A program made the position numbers and the translations under genes. This document shows positions 18,750-27,277 of a stretch of 64,000 nt of DNA, piece after piece. The notes beneath the pieces are model-generated. The model was not told the origin of the DNA, ran no database searches, and was given only the letters and a program-made list of their open reading frames with translations. The stretch is from LMUY01 sp965276785 (GTDB taxonomy: Bacteria; Pseudomonadota; Alphaproteobacteria; Acetobacterales; Acetobacteraceae): contig OZ255629.1 of the NCBI GenBank assembly GCA_965276785.1, forward strand, positions 62,001-126,000. Reading direction: 5' to 3'. The stretch's first letter is position 1. Each line of letters starts with the position of its first letter.

Positions 18750-19639
18750 GCGGCGCCGTCCTCCCCGTCGGCGGCAGCGTGTTCGGGTTGGTGCGTCGCT
18801 ATGCCCGCGCCCGCTTGGCCCTTGGCGCCACCGTCGTGCTCGCGGCCATCGTCGCCGGAGCGGTGCTTGCACCCCTGGTGGCGCCGCAGAATCCCTACGA
18901 CCTGGCGTCGCTCAACTTGCTGGACGGCCAGTTGCCGCCGCTGACGCGGGGCGCGGACGGCTTCCTATACCTTCTCGGCACCGACGATCAGGGCCGGGAC
19001 ATGGTATCCGCGATCCTCTACGGGCTGCGCACCAGCCTGCTGGTCGGCTTCGCGGCCACCGGATTCGCCGCCATCACCGGCACCGCGCTGGGGCTGGTGG
19101 CGGCGTGGCAGGGTGGCCGGGTCAATGGCGCCATCATGCGGCTGGTGGACCTGCAACTCAGCATCCCCTCCATCCTGGTGGCGCTGACCTTGCTCGCCGT
19201 GCTCGGCCGCGGGGTAGACAAGATCATCCTGGCACTGGCCCTGGTGCAATGGGCGTATTTCGCCCGTATCGCCCGCAGCAGCGCTTTGGTGGAACGCCAG
19301 CGCGACTACGTGGCCGCGGCGCAGTGCCTCGGCATTCCCGCCCGGCGCATCCTGTTCGGCCACGTGCTGCCCAACGCCCTGCCGCCGCTCACCGTGGTGG
19401 CGGCGGTGGAAGTCGCCAACGCCATCGGGCTGGAGGCGACGCTGTCGTTTCTCGGTGTCGGCCTGCCCGTCACCCGGCCCTCGCTCGGCCTGCTGATCGC
19501 CAACGGCTTCCAATTCCTGCTGAACGGCAACTACTGGATCAGCATCTTTCCCGGTGTGGCCTTGCTGGTGCTGGTGTTCGCCATCAACCTAGTCGGCGAC
19601 CGCCTGCGCGAGATGCTGGACCCGCGCGGCAACCGGTGA
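18746..19639 (+). CDS. Peptide ABC transporter permease, DppC type
   Basis: A 297-residue second permease with an N-terminal membrane segment (ARLALGATVVLAAIVAGAVL), the DppC-family LGTDDQGRDMVSAILYGLRT, and the EAA loop YVAAAQCLGIPARRILFGHVLPN. GTG 18746 overlaps the DppB stop. It would pair with the DppB-like subunit to form the channel. The following ATPase gene again overlaps by four bases, so the whole operon is translationally coupled. Confidence 0.92.
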   Translation: MSGAVLPVGGSVFGLVRRYARARLALGATVVLAAIVAGAVLAPLVAPQNPYDLASLNLLDGQLPPLTRGADGFLYLLGTDDQGRDMVSAILYGLRTSLLVGFAATGFAAITGTALGLVAAWQGGRVNGAIMRLVDLQLSIPSILVALTLLAVLGRGVDKIILALALVQWAYFARIARSSALVERQRDYVAAAQCLGIPARRILFGHVLPNALPPLTVVAAVEVANAIGLEATLSFLGVGLPVTRPSLGLLIANGFQFLLNGNYWISIFPGVALLVLVFAINLVGDRLREMLDPRGNR

Positions 19640-20604
19640 GCGTGCTTGAGGTCGAAGGCTTGACCGTGCGCTTCCCCACCGTCGCCGGGGAACAGCCTGC
19701 CGTCGATGCCGTGTCCTTCACCCTGCAACGCGGACGCACGCTGGGCCTGGTGGGGGAGAGCGGGTCCGGCAAGACCATGACCGGCTACGCCATCCTGCGC
19801 CTGGTGCCGCCGCCGGGCCGCATCGTGGCAGGGCGGGTGCGGCTCAACGGGCAGGACGTGGGCAGCTTGCCCGAGCGCGCCATGCGGCAGCTGCGCGGCA
19901 ACCGCATCGCCCTGATCATGCAGGACCCGATGGCCTGCCTGAACGACGTGCTGCGCGTCGGCACCCAAATGGTGGAGGCCGTACAGGCCCACCGCTCCGT
20001 CCGCGCCGCAGCCGCCCGTGCCGTGGCACGCGACGCATTGGGCCGCATGGGTATTCCCCATCCCGAGGAGCGGCTCGACGCCTACCCGCACGAATTCTCC
20101 GGTGGGATGCGCCAGCGCATTGCCATCGCCACCGCGCTGCTCAACCAGCCGGACGTCATCATCGCCGACGAACCGACCACGGCACTGGACGTGACCATCC
20201 AGGCGCAGATCCTTTCGGAGGTGCAGCGCATCTGCGCCGCGGACGGCACCGCGATGCTGTGGATCACGCACGACCTGTCGGTGGTAGCCGGATTGGCGGA
20301 CGAGATCGCCGTCATGTACGCGGGCCGCATCGTGGAGCTTGGGCCGGCTGACGCGCTCATCGAGGCACCGTTGCACCCGTATGCCGGCGGGCTGCTGGCC
20401 TCAGTTCCGGCCCGCAACCAGCCAGGCATGGAGCTACGGCAAATCCCCGGCACAATGCCCGGATTGGCCAGCTTGCCGGATGGCTGCAGCTTCCGCCCCC
20501 GCTGCCCTCGCGCGGACGCGGTCTGCTTGCCGGTGCCATCGCTGGCGGAATTGCGGCCGGGGCATTGGGCCCGCTGCGTGCATCCGCTGCGGCCCGGCGA
20601 ATGA
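19636..20604 (+). CDS. Peptide ABC transporter ATPase, DppD type
   Basis: A 322-residue ATPase with Walker A GESGSGKT, Q-loop MQDPMACLN, signature FSGGMRQRIAIA, Walker B VIIADEPTTALD and H-loop WITHDLS. The C-terminal oligopeptide-transporter extension carries Cys clusters (CSFRPRCPRADAVC), which in relatives bind an Fe-S cluster. The true start is GTG 19636 in the GTGA overlap; the much longer upstream frame is a shadow of the permease gene. It powers import together with the DppF-like subunit. Confidence 0.93.
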   Translation: MSVLEVEGLTVRFPTVAGEQPAVDAVSFTLQRGRTLGLVGESGSGKTMTGYAILRLVPPPGRIVAGRVRLNGQDVGSLPERAMRQLRGNRIALIMQDPMACLNDVLRVGTQMVEAVQAHRSVRAAAARAVARDALGRMGIPHPEERLDAYPHEFSGGMRQRIAIATALLNQPDVIIADEPTTALDVTIQAQILSEVQRICAADGTAMLWITHDLSVVAGLADEIAVMYAGRIVELGPADALIEAPLHPYAGGLLASVPARNQPGMELRQIPGTMPGLASLPDGCSFRPRCPRADAVCLPVPSLAELRPGHWARCVHPLRPGE

Positions 20605-21605
20605 CCGCCCTGCTCGAAGCGCGCCGCCTGTCCCGCCGCTTCGGTGGACCGCCGCCCGGGATCATCGCCCGCTTGCGGGGTGCGCGGCCTGCCCGGCTGC
20701 ACGCCGTGGAGGATGTCGATCTCTCGGTTGCACCGCAGGAAGCGCTGGGCCTGGTGGGCGAGAGCGGCTGCGGCAAAAGCACCTTGGGCCGGATGCTCGC
20801 CGGCATCCTGCCGCCCTCGGCCGGGGAGGTCTGCTGGGCTGGGCGTCCCGTCGCTGGTTTACGCGGACCGGACGCGCACGCCTGGACGCTTGGGGTGCAG
20901 ATGGTGTTCCAGGACCCGCAGGCCTCGCTGAACCCGCGCCGCCGGGTGGTAGACCTGGTGGGCGAGGCGCCGTTGTTGCACGGCATCACCGGGCGGGCAG
21001 GTATGCGCGGCTACGTGGCCGGGCTGCTGGCCGAGGTCGGGCTGGACGCAACCGCGCTGGACCGCTTGCCGCACGAGTTCAGCGGCGGTCAGCGCCAGCG
21101 CATCGGCATCGCCCGCGCCTTGGCGGTGCAGCCTGCGGCCCTGGTGTGCGACGAGGCGGTCAGCGCGCTGGACGTTTCGGTTCAGGCCCAGGTGATCAAC
21201 CTGCTGGCCGGCCTGCGCCGGACCCGTGGCCTGGCGCTGTTATTCATTGGTCACGACCTGTCCGTGGTGCGCCACCTATCGGACCGGGTGGCGGTGATGT
21301 ACCTGGGCCGTATCGTGGAGGAGGCGCCCACCCCGGCGTTGTTCAGCGCGCCGGCCCATCCCTACACCCAAGCGTTATTGGCGCAGATGCCGCGGCTGGA
21401 GACGGGGCGCAAGCAATTCACGGCCTTGCCGGGAGAGTTGCCATCCCCGCTGCACCCGCCGGCTGGTTGCGCTTTTCATCCCCGTTGCCCGCACAGTTTC
21501 GATCGCTGCCGGCTTGAACGCCCATTGCTTCGGATTAGTGCCACGGGCAGGCGCACGGCCTGCCATCTTCACGACCCTGCTTATACCGGTCAGCTTAGAA
21601 GCTGA
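20601..21605 (+). CDS. Peptide ABC transporter ATPase, DppF type, 3' end altered by IS630
   Basis: A 334-residue ATPase with Walker A GESGCGKST, signature FSGGQRQRIGIA, Walker B LVCDEAVSALD, H-loop FIGHDLS and the family Cys pair CAFHPRCPHSFDRC. It starts at ATG 20601 (ATGA overlap). The last native codon is TAT at 21582-21584. The next residues, TGQLRS, and the stop come from the inserted IS630 element, so the natural tail has been exchanged. All catalytic motifs lie well upstream, so the protein is probably still active. Confidence 0.9.
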   Translation: MTALLEARRLSRRFGGPPPGIIARLRGARPARLHAVEDVDLSVAPQEALGLVGESGCGKSTLGRMLAGILPPSAGEVCWAGRPVAGLRGPDAHAWTLGVQMVFQDPQASLNPRRRVVDLVGEAPLLHGITGRAGMRGYVAGLLAEVGLDATALDRLPHEFSGGQRQRIGIARALAVQPAALVCDEAVSALDVSVQAQVINLLAGLRRTRGLALLFIGHDLSVVRHLSDRVAVMYLGRIVEEAPTPALFSAPAHPYTQALLAQMPRLETGRKQFTALPGELPSPLHPPAGCAFHPRCPHSFDRCRLERPLLRISATGRRTACHLHDPAYTGQLRS

Positions 21606-22746
21606 CTTGGTTGAGGTAGGGGTAGCTAGTTAGGGATTGCAGTTGGGCTGCGGTCAGCTTTTGCCATGCGATGCAAAGCGCATCGACGATGGCGTCGTAG
21701 CTGTTGAGGAGCCTGTGGCTGAGATAGCGCTCGCGCAGGTAGAGCCAAACGCGTTCGACTGGGTTGAGCTCGGGGCTGTAGGGCGGCAGCAGGATCAGCG
21801 ACACGTTGGCCGGCATGGTGAGGTCGTTGGTGACGTGCCAGCCGGCCTGATCCATGACCATGGCAGCGTGTTCGTCCTTGGCCAAGGTGGCGGCGAACTG
21901 GTCGACGAACAGCTGCATGGTGGCGGTGTTCAGCTCTGGCAGCACCAGGGCGAACGCGCTGCCAGTCTTCGGCTGCACGGCGGCGAACAGGTGCGTCCAG
22001 GTGTAACGCTGGTCGCACAAGCCGGGCGGGCGTTGGCCGCGGGTGAACCAGCGATGGCAGGTGCGGCCTTTCTGGCCGAACCGCGCCTCATCCTGAAACC
22101 ACAGCGTCAGGCGGCGGCCCGGATGCGCCTGCGCGATGGTGTCCAGCTCGCTCTGCAGCCCCCTTTTGACCAGGTCTGTCGTGCTACCGGGTCGGCCTTG
22201 GGATGCGACGGCCGGGCCTTCTGCCGCGACAAGCCCAGTTTGCGCATCAGCTTGGACATGTGCGCCTCGTGGTAGTCGACCTTCCAGCGCCGCGCGATCT
22301 CGGCACACAGCTCGGCCAGCGTCCAGGCCGACACGCCCGTCTTCTCGATGTCCGGACCATCCAGCACCAGCTTGCGCAGCTCGGCCATACGGCTGTCGTC
22401 CAGCCGCGGCTTTGGTCCAGGCCGGGGCCGGTCGTGCAGGCCGTCCAAGCCCTCGGCGTTGTAGCGCATGACCGCATCGCGCAGCGCCTGGCGCTCCATG
22501 CCGGCCAGGCGCGCTGCCTCGGCCCGCGTCATGCCTTCCAGCGCGTTGGCGATTGCCATCATCCGCGCCGCCGCTGATCGGTCAGGTTCTACACGCGCCC
22601 GCTTGCGCAGTTCTGCCCCCGACAGCTTCTCGCTGATCACCAGCCGCTTGCCCTTCATCGCCCCTACCCCGCACAGCCCGAGCGAGGCCAGCAGGCTCCA
22701 CCGAGCCGCTCAAAATCACAGGCGAGTCATCAACCGCGCTGGCCGG
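21586..22746 (-). mobile_element. IS630-family insertion sequence, 1161 bp
   Basis: The element is bounded by imperfect terminal inverted repeats beginning CCGGTCAGC on the left and, read from the other end, CCGGCCAGC on the right. A second conserved block, TGACT, lies about 16 bases inside each end. It is flanked on both sides by TA (21584-21585 and 22747-22748), as expected for IS630/mariner elements, which insert at TA and duplicate it. It carries one transposase gene split in two frames. It inserted into the very end of the dppF-like gene, leaving the operon's other genes intact. Confidence 0.85.
21595..22658 (-). CDS. IS630 transposase, two frames joined by a -1 shift
   Basis: The first frame (22658 to about 22165) gives the helix-turn-helix part (GMTRAEAARLAGMERQALRD, then LHDRPRPGPKPRL). 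The second (to 21595) gives the DDE domain: first Asp in WFQDEARFGQKG, second in MVMDQAGWHVTN, and Glu in LPPYSPELNPVERVW. The frames overlap around TCAAAAGGGGG on the coding strand. Slipping back one base at AAAA joins WSK to RGLQSELD, which restores the normal family sequence. A programmed -1 frameshift is therefore likely; a simple disabling indel at the homopolymer is the alternative. Confidence 0.8.
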
Positions 22747-22748
22747 TA

Positions 22749-23094
22749 TTAGAGGTAAGCTTGCACCTCACGCACGCATCCGATGGCGACGAACTCGCGA
22801 ACGCGCTGGAAACCTCCCTGAAGGGCGCAGCACGTCATGCCGCGCGGGCAGACTTCGCGAGAGTTTTCCGCCACCAAGCGCCGGCAGCGTGGGCGACGCT
22901 TGCCGCGTTCCTGCACCCGAAGCACCGCCGAGACTGCGAACTGGTCGGCTTTCACTCCACAGCGGAGTTGTTGAACCCGTTTGAATAGGCTGGGTCTCAA
23001 GCCGAAACGCAAACTCGGCCACGACCCGCCGCTTGAGCCCTCCAGCGAGTGATGACACTCTGTGCGCCAACACAGGTGGCGGGAAGGCCGAGCC
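22749..23094. other. Stretch without a clear gene right of the IS630
   Basis: About 345 bases between the IS and the next start codon. A plus-strand frame (22761-22988) exists but shows no family resemblance or ribosome-binding site. The native 3' end of the dppF-like gene should lie just after 22748. The promoter of the SGNH hydrolase set probably sits in the right half; I cannot place its boxes with confidence. Confidence 0.4.
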
Positions 23095-24486
23095 ATGCCG
23101 CAAAGACCCATCCCGCTGCTCGCCGGCTTGCTCGTCCTGTTCCTGGCCGGCCCGGCCCGAGCGCAGCACTGGGGCACCGTTTGGACCGGGGCCGACCAAG
23201 GGCCTTACCCAGCAGGCCACCCCGCGGCGGAGCCGTCGCTGGATTTCGCCTTCCCCCATGCCGATAGCGGATCGCACGACCAAAGCTTCCGCCTCATCAT
23301 CAAGCCCGACCTGTTTGGCCGGCAGATGCGGTTCCGCTTCTCCAACGCTTTCGGCAGCCAACCAGTCACGTTCGATACCGCCTTCGTCGGCCTGCAAATG
23401 AGCGGCGCCGCCGTAGTGCCCGGCACCAGTCGGCCGCTGCTGTTCGCCGGCAAGCTCAGCGTGACCGTGCCAGCCGGCACTCAAACCTGGTCGGATGCTG
23501 TGATGCTGCCCTTCGTGCACGACCCCGCCGCCACAGAACTCGCCGGACGCAAGCTTGCCATCACCTTCCACGTCGCACGCGATAGCGGCCCGATGACCTG
23601 GCATGCGATGGCGTTGACCACCTCCTATGTCACCGCGCCCGGCGCGGGGGCGATCGGCGACTTGGAGGATGATAGCGCCTACCCCTATAGCACCACCTCC
23701 TGGTTCTTCCTCGACGCGGCGGACGCAGCCATCACGCCCGACACCCATATCATCGTTTGCCTCGGCGACAGTATCACCGATGGAAATGGATCAACCCTTA
23801 ACGGCGATGACCGCTGGACCGACGTTCTCTCACGCCGGCTGCACGCCGATGGGCAGCACGTGGCGGTGGTCAACGCCGGCATCGGCGGCAACGAGGTGCT
23901 TGGCCCGGCCGAGGATGGCCCCGCCAAGCCGTTCGACGGCGGCCCGTCGGTCGCCGCCAGGCTGGACCGCGACGTATTGGCGCTGTCGGGAGTAACGGAC
24001 GTGATCATGCTCGAGGGCATCAACGACCTGGCCGATAATGCCGAACCCGACGCGGTGGCGGACGGTCTGCGCGCCGCCGCCGACCGCATTCGCGGCAAGT
24101 TCAAGGGCGTAAAGGTGGTTGGCGCCACCCTGACGAGCGCGCGCGGCAGCTCCATCCCGGGCTACGGGACCGCCAGCACCGACACACGCCGGCATCAGCT
24201 CAACCAGCTTTTGAGCAAGCCTGGCCTATTTGACGCCGTGATCGACTTTGACGCTGCCACCGTCGATCCTCAGACCGGTGAACTGCGTGCCGACTTCGTG
24301 CCCAACTCCACTGGCAGCGGCCCCGGCGACAAGCTGCACCCGAACCGGGCCGGCTATCTGGCGATGGGGGACGCAGTGGATTTGCGCGCCCTGGTGCCGC
24401 CGCCGCGCCCCCGTCCGCGCCCGCGCCCCGCACCCCCGCCCCCAGCGGACGCCGCAGACTTAGCCAGTCCGCCGGTGACGCAATGA
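23095..24486 (+). CDS. Secreted SGNH/GDSL-family hydrolase
   Basis: A 463-residue exported protein with a signal peptide (PLLAGLLVLFLAGPARAQ), an N-terminal beta-rich region, then an SGNH esterase domain from about residue 220. Block I is VCLGDSITDG (catalytic Ser), block II NAGIGGNEV, block III LEGINDLAD and block V LHPNRAGYLAMGD (catalytic His). The order matches GDSL esterases acting on carbohydrate or lipid esters. The tail is almost pure Pro/Arg/Ala (PPPRPRPRPRPAPPPP), possibly a wall-binding or disordered linker. The start is ATG 23095, with GGGAAGG seven bases upstream. Confidence 0.85.
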   Translation: MPQRPIPLLAGLLVLFLAGPARAQHWGTVWTGADQGPYPAGHPAAEPSLDFAFPHADSGSHDQSFRLIIKPDLFGRQMRFRFSNAFGSQPVTFDTAFVGLQMSGAAVVPGTSRPLLFAGKLSVTVPAGTQTWSDAVMLPFVHDPAATELAGRKLAITFHVARDSGPMTWHAMALTTSYVTAPGAGAIGDLEDDSAYPYSTTSWFFLDAADAAITPDTHIIVCLGDSITDGNGSTLNGDDRWTDVLSRRLHADGQHVAVVNAGIGGNEVLGPAEDGPAKPFDGGPSVAARLDRDVLALSGVTDVIMLEGINDLADNAEPDAVADGLRAAADRIRGKFKGVKVVGATLTSARGSSIPGYGTASTDTRRHQLNQLLSKPGLFDAVIDFDAATVDPQTGELRADFVPNSTGSGPGDKLHPNRAGYLAMGDAVDLRALVPPPRPRPRPRPAPPPPADAADLASPPVTQ

Positions 24487-25295
24487 CAGGTAACGGCGAA
24501 TACGTCGGCCGATCCGAAACACGGACGGATGTGATTTGGCCGCTCCTGGTCCGTGGCCTGGCCGCAGCCCTCGACGTGCCGCACCCTGGCGACAGCTTGC
24601 CCCCGCTTTGGCACTGGATGTTGTTCGCCGACTGGGCGCCTGCCAGCCAGTTGGGCCCGGACGGGCATGCGCGCCGAGGCGGTTTTCTGCCGCCGGCGCA
24701 CCATCTGCCGCGCCGCATGTGGGCGGGCGGGCGGATAAATTTTCACGCGCCGTTGCGGCTGGGTGAGGCCGTGACACGGATCAGCACCATCCTCTCCGTG
24801 GAGGAGAAGACCGGCAGCACGGGCCCATTGGTGTTCGTCACCGTGCGTCACGAGATTGCCGCCCAAGCGGGTCTCGCCCTCACCGAGGAGCAGGACATCG
24901 TCTATCGCAGTGCGGACGCAGACGCCGTCAAGCCCGGTGACGCGGCGCCGCCGGTCGCTCTCGCGGCCGCACGCGAGGTTCGCCCCGACCCGGTGCTGCT
25001 GTTCCGTTATTCTGCACTGACGGGCAATGGCCATCGCATCCATTACGATGCCGATTACGTCCGCGGCGAGGAGGGCTACCCCGGTCTAGTCGTGCATGGT
25101 CCGCTGCAGGCCACCTGGATGGCGGGGCTGGCGGCGGAGCTCGGCCCGCTGAGCCGCTTCAGTTTCCGCGGCCGCCGCCCTGCTTTCGCTGGAAGCCCGC
25201 TTCAGGTAGAGGCATGGCATCATGGTGCTGGCCTGCGCTTGCGCACACGCGATGCCACCGGCGCCATCTGCATGACCGGGGAAGCCGTCGCATGA
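24483..25295 (+). CDS. MaoC-like / FAS1-type acyl-CoA hydratase (mesaconyl-C4-CoA hydratase-like)
   Basis: A 270-residue double hot-dog protein. The N-terminal half has the dehydratase-type RRMWAGGRINFHAPLRLGE. The C-terminal half has RYSALTGNGHRIHYDADYV, which includes the hydratase-2 His/Asp pair, and GYPGLVVHGPLQATWM. Relatives hydrate mesaconyl-C4-CoA or other enoyl-CoAs. The ATG overlaps the upstream stop (ATGA) and its own stop overlaps the metallo-hydrolase start, so the three genes 23095-26140 form one unit. The substrate is an inference. Confidence 0.75.
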   Translation: MTGNGEYVGRSETRTDVIWPLLVRGLAAALDVPHPGDSLPPLWHWMLFADWAPASQLGPDGHARRGGFLPPAHHLPRRMWAGGRINFHAPLRLGEAVTRISTILSVEEKTGSTGPLVFVTVRHEIAAQAGLALTEEQDIVYRSADADAVKPGDAAPPVALAAAREVRPDPVLLFRYSALTGNGHRIHYDADYVRGEEGYPGLVVHGPLQATWMAGLAAELGPLSRFSFRGRRPAFAGSPLQVEAWHHGAGLRLRTRDATGAICMTGEAVA

Positions 25296-26140
25296 GCCTT
25301 CGCTTCCTCACCGAACCCGCCCCGTCCCGAGGCGTGTTGTTGCCGGTTATGCCCGGCGTGAACCGGCTGGTGGCCAACAATCCTGGCCCCATGACTTACC
25401 ACGGCACCAACACCTACTTGCTGGGAGGCCAGGACGGCGTGACCGTGCTGGACCCGGGGCCAAACGATGCGGCCCATGTGCAGGATATGATCCGTCTGGC
25501 ACCTGGCCCGATCCGGCGCATCCTGCTGACGCACACCCATTCCGACCATTTCGGCGCCGTTGCCGCCCTGAAGGCTGCCACAGGAGCCCCGGTCGCCGGC
25601 TGGCGGAACAGCGCCAAACCGGCATTCGCTCCGGACCAGCCATTGGCAGATGGCGACGAGGTCGCCGGCACCCGGGCGCTGTTCACGCCGGGTCACGCCT
25701 CCGACCATCTCTGCTTCGCGCGAGCCGACGGCGTCGTGTTCAGCGGGGACGTGGTGATGGCTTGGTCCACCACCGCGGTCAGCCCGCCCGGCGGTGACAT
25801 GGCCGCTTACGTCGCCAGCCTGCACCGCTTGCTCGCCCGCACCGGCGACACGCTCTATTTGCCCGGCCACGGCCCGGCTTTGCCCGAACCGCTGGCCTAC
25901 GTGTCCGGACTGCTGGCGCACCGGCTTGCGCGGGAGCAGGCGGTTTTGGTGGCGCTGGCCACGGCGCCGTCCGGGCCGGCCGCGCTGGTAGAGACGCTCT
26001 ATCCCGGCTTGAAGCCCGCGCTTCGCCCCGCGGCGGAGCGCAGCGTGCTCGCTCACCTGCTTAAGCTCGCGCAGGAAGGCAAGGCCCGGATGGCTGAGAG
26101 CAGCGACGGAACGGTCGCCTGGCGCATCGAGCAGCAGTGA
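25292..26140 (+). CDS. MBL-fold metallo-hydrolase (LACTB2/glyoxalase II-like)
   Basis: A 282-residue metallo-beta-lactamase-fold protein. The metal site is LTHTHSDHFGAV (HxHxDH), then FTPGHASDHLCF, FSGDVVMAW and LPGHGPALPEP for the remaining ligands. It has the LACTB2-like C-terminal helical part with HLLKLAQEGKA, typical of a family acting as ribonucleases or thioesterases. The start ATG 25292 lies in an ATGA overlap with the hydratase gene. Confidence 0.85.
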   Translation: MSLRFLTEPAPSRGVLLPVMPGVNRLVANNPGPMTYHGTNTYLLGGQDGVTVLDPGPNDAAHVQDMIRLAPGPIRRILLTHTHSDHFGAVAALKAATGAPVAGWRNSAKPAFAPDQPLADGDEVAGTRALFTPGHASDHLCFARADGVVFSGDVVMAWSTTAVSPPGGDMAAYVASLHRLLARTGDTLYLPGHGPALPEPLAYVSGLLAHRLAREQAVLVALATAPSGPAALVETLYPGLKPALRPAAERSVLAHLLKLAQEGKARMAESSDGTVAWRIEQQ

Positions 26141-26155
26141 CGGAGCGATGTTTCG

Positions 26156-27268
26156 ATGCAAAAACCTGCACGCCGCCCCGCCAACCCGTGTTTTTCCTCC
26201 GGCCCCTGCGCCAAACGCCCGGGCTGGAGCCCTGCTGCGCTGAACACGGCGCTGCTTGGCCGTAGCCATCGCGCTCCGGCAGCCAAGGCGCAACTTCAGG
26301 ACGTGATCGGCCGGTCTGCCGCCCTGCTTGGTATGCCGAGCGGCTGGCAGCTTGGGATTGTTCCCGCGTCCGACACCGGCGCAGTGGAAATGGCGTTGTG
26401 GTGTTTGCTGGGGCCACGCCCGGTCGATGTGCTCGCATTCGAGAGCTTTTCCGCCCAATGGGCTGCGGATATCCACGATCAGCTCAGGCTGCCCAACGTT
26501 CGCACTCTTGCCGCGCCCTACGGCCAGGTGCCGGACCTTGCCGCAATCGACCCGGCGCATGATCTCGTGCTGGCGTGGAACGGCACCACCTCGGGCGTCC
26601 GCCTCCGCGATGACGCCTGGCTGCGCCGGGGCGATGGCCTGGTGATTTGCGACGCGACATCCGCCGCTTTCGCAATGGATCTGCCCTGGGATCGCCTTGA
26701 TGTCGTGACCTGGTCTTGGCAAAAGGCGCTCGGAGGCGAGGCGGCGCACGGCATGCTGGCTCTGTCCCCTCGCGCGCTGGCGCGGCTGGAACGGCACACA
26801 CCCGCCTGGCCGATACCCAAACTCTTTCGCATCATGCCCGGCCTGTTCCTTGGCGAGACGATCAACACGCCCTCCATGCTGTGTGTGGCGGATGCATTGG
26901 ACGGCCTGCTCTGGGCCGAGCAAACCGGCGGCCTGCCTGCCTTGATCGCCCGGGCCGAGGCGAACCTCGTGGCGATAACGCAATGGCAAGCGAGTGTGAG
27001 TTGGGCGCAGTTCCTGGCGGCGGACCCGGCCCATCGCTCCCCGACCTCCATCTGCCTGCGGATTGTCGAGCCCCGCGTCGCCCGGCAGATTGCTGCGTTG
27101 CTGGAGGCCGAAGGCGTTGCCTTTGACATTGCCGGCTACCGCGATGCACCGCCGGGCCTCCGCATTTGGGGCGGCGCCACCGTGCAAACCGAGGACATTG
27201 CCGCGCTGCTGCCTTGGCTGGATTGGGCTTACGCGGAAGCTTCTGCGGCCGCCGGTGCGATGGTATAG
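26156..27268 (+). CDS. serC: Phosphoserine aminotransferase
   Basis: A 370-residue fold-type I PLP aminotransferase of the alphaproteobacterial SerC type. It starts with ARRPANPCFSSGPCAKRPGW, the class-typical opening. The PLP lysine is in VTWSWQKALGGEAAHG (residue ~190) and LVLAWNGTTSGVR is the upstream cofactor-contact region. It converts 3-phosphohydroxypyruvate and glutamate to phosphoserine. It lies directly upstream of hisZ and purA; in many relatives serA sits between serC and hisZ, and here it is absent. Confidence 0.92.
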   Translation: MQKPARRPANPCFSSGPCAKRPGWSPAALNTALLGRSHRAPAAKAQLQDVIGRSAALLGMPSGWQLGIVPASDTGAVEMALWCLLGPRPVDVLAFESFSAQWAADIHDQLRLPNVRTLAAPYGQVPDLAAIDPAHDLVLAWNGTTSGVRLRDDAWLRRGDGLVICDATSAAFAMDLPWDRLDVVTWSWQKALGGEAAHGMLALSPRALARLERHTPAWPIPKLFRIMPGLFLGETINTPSMLCVADALDGLLWAEQTGGLPALIARAEANLVAITQWQASVSWAQFLAADPAHRSPTSICLRIVEPRVARQIAALLEAEGVAFDIAGYRDAPPGLRIWGGATVQTEDIAALLPWLDWAYAEASAAAGAMV

Positions 27269-27277
27269 CCGTGTTCG

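Noticed and set aside
22761..22988. 75-codon plus-strand ORF right of the IS
   Set aside because: No ribosome-binding site, no resemblance; probably non-coding.
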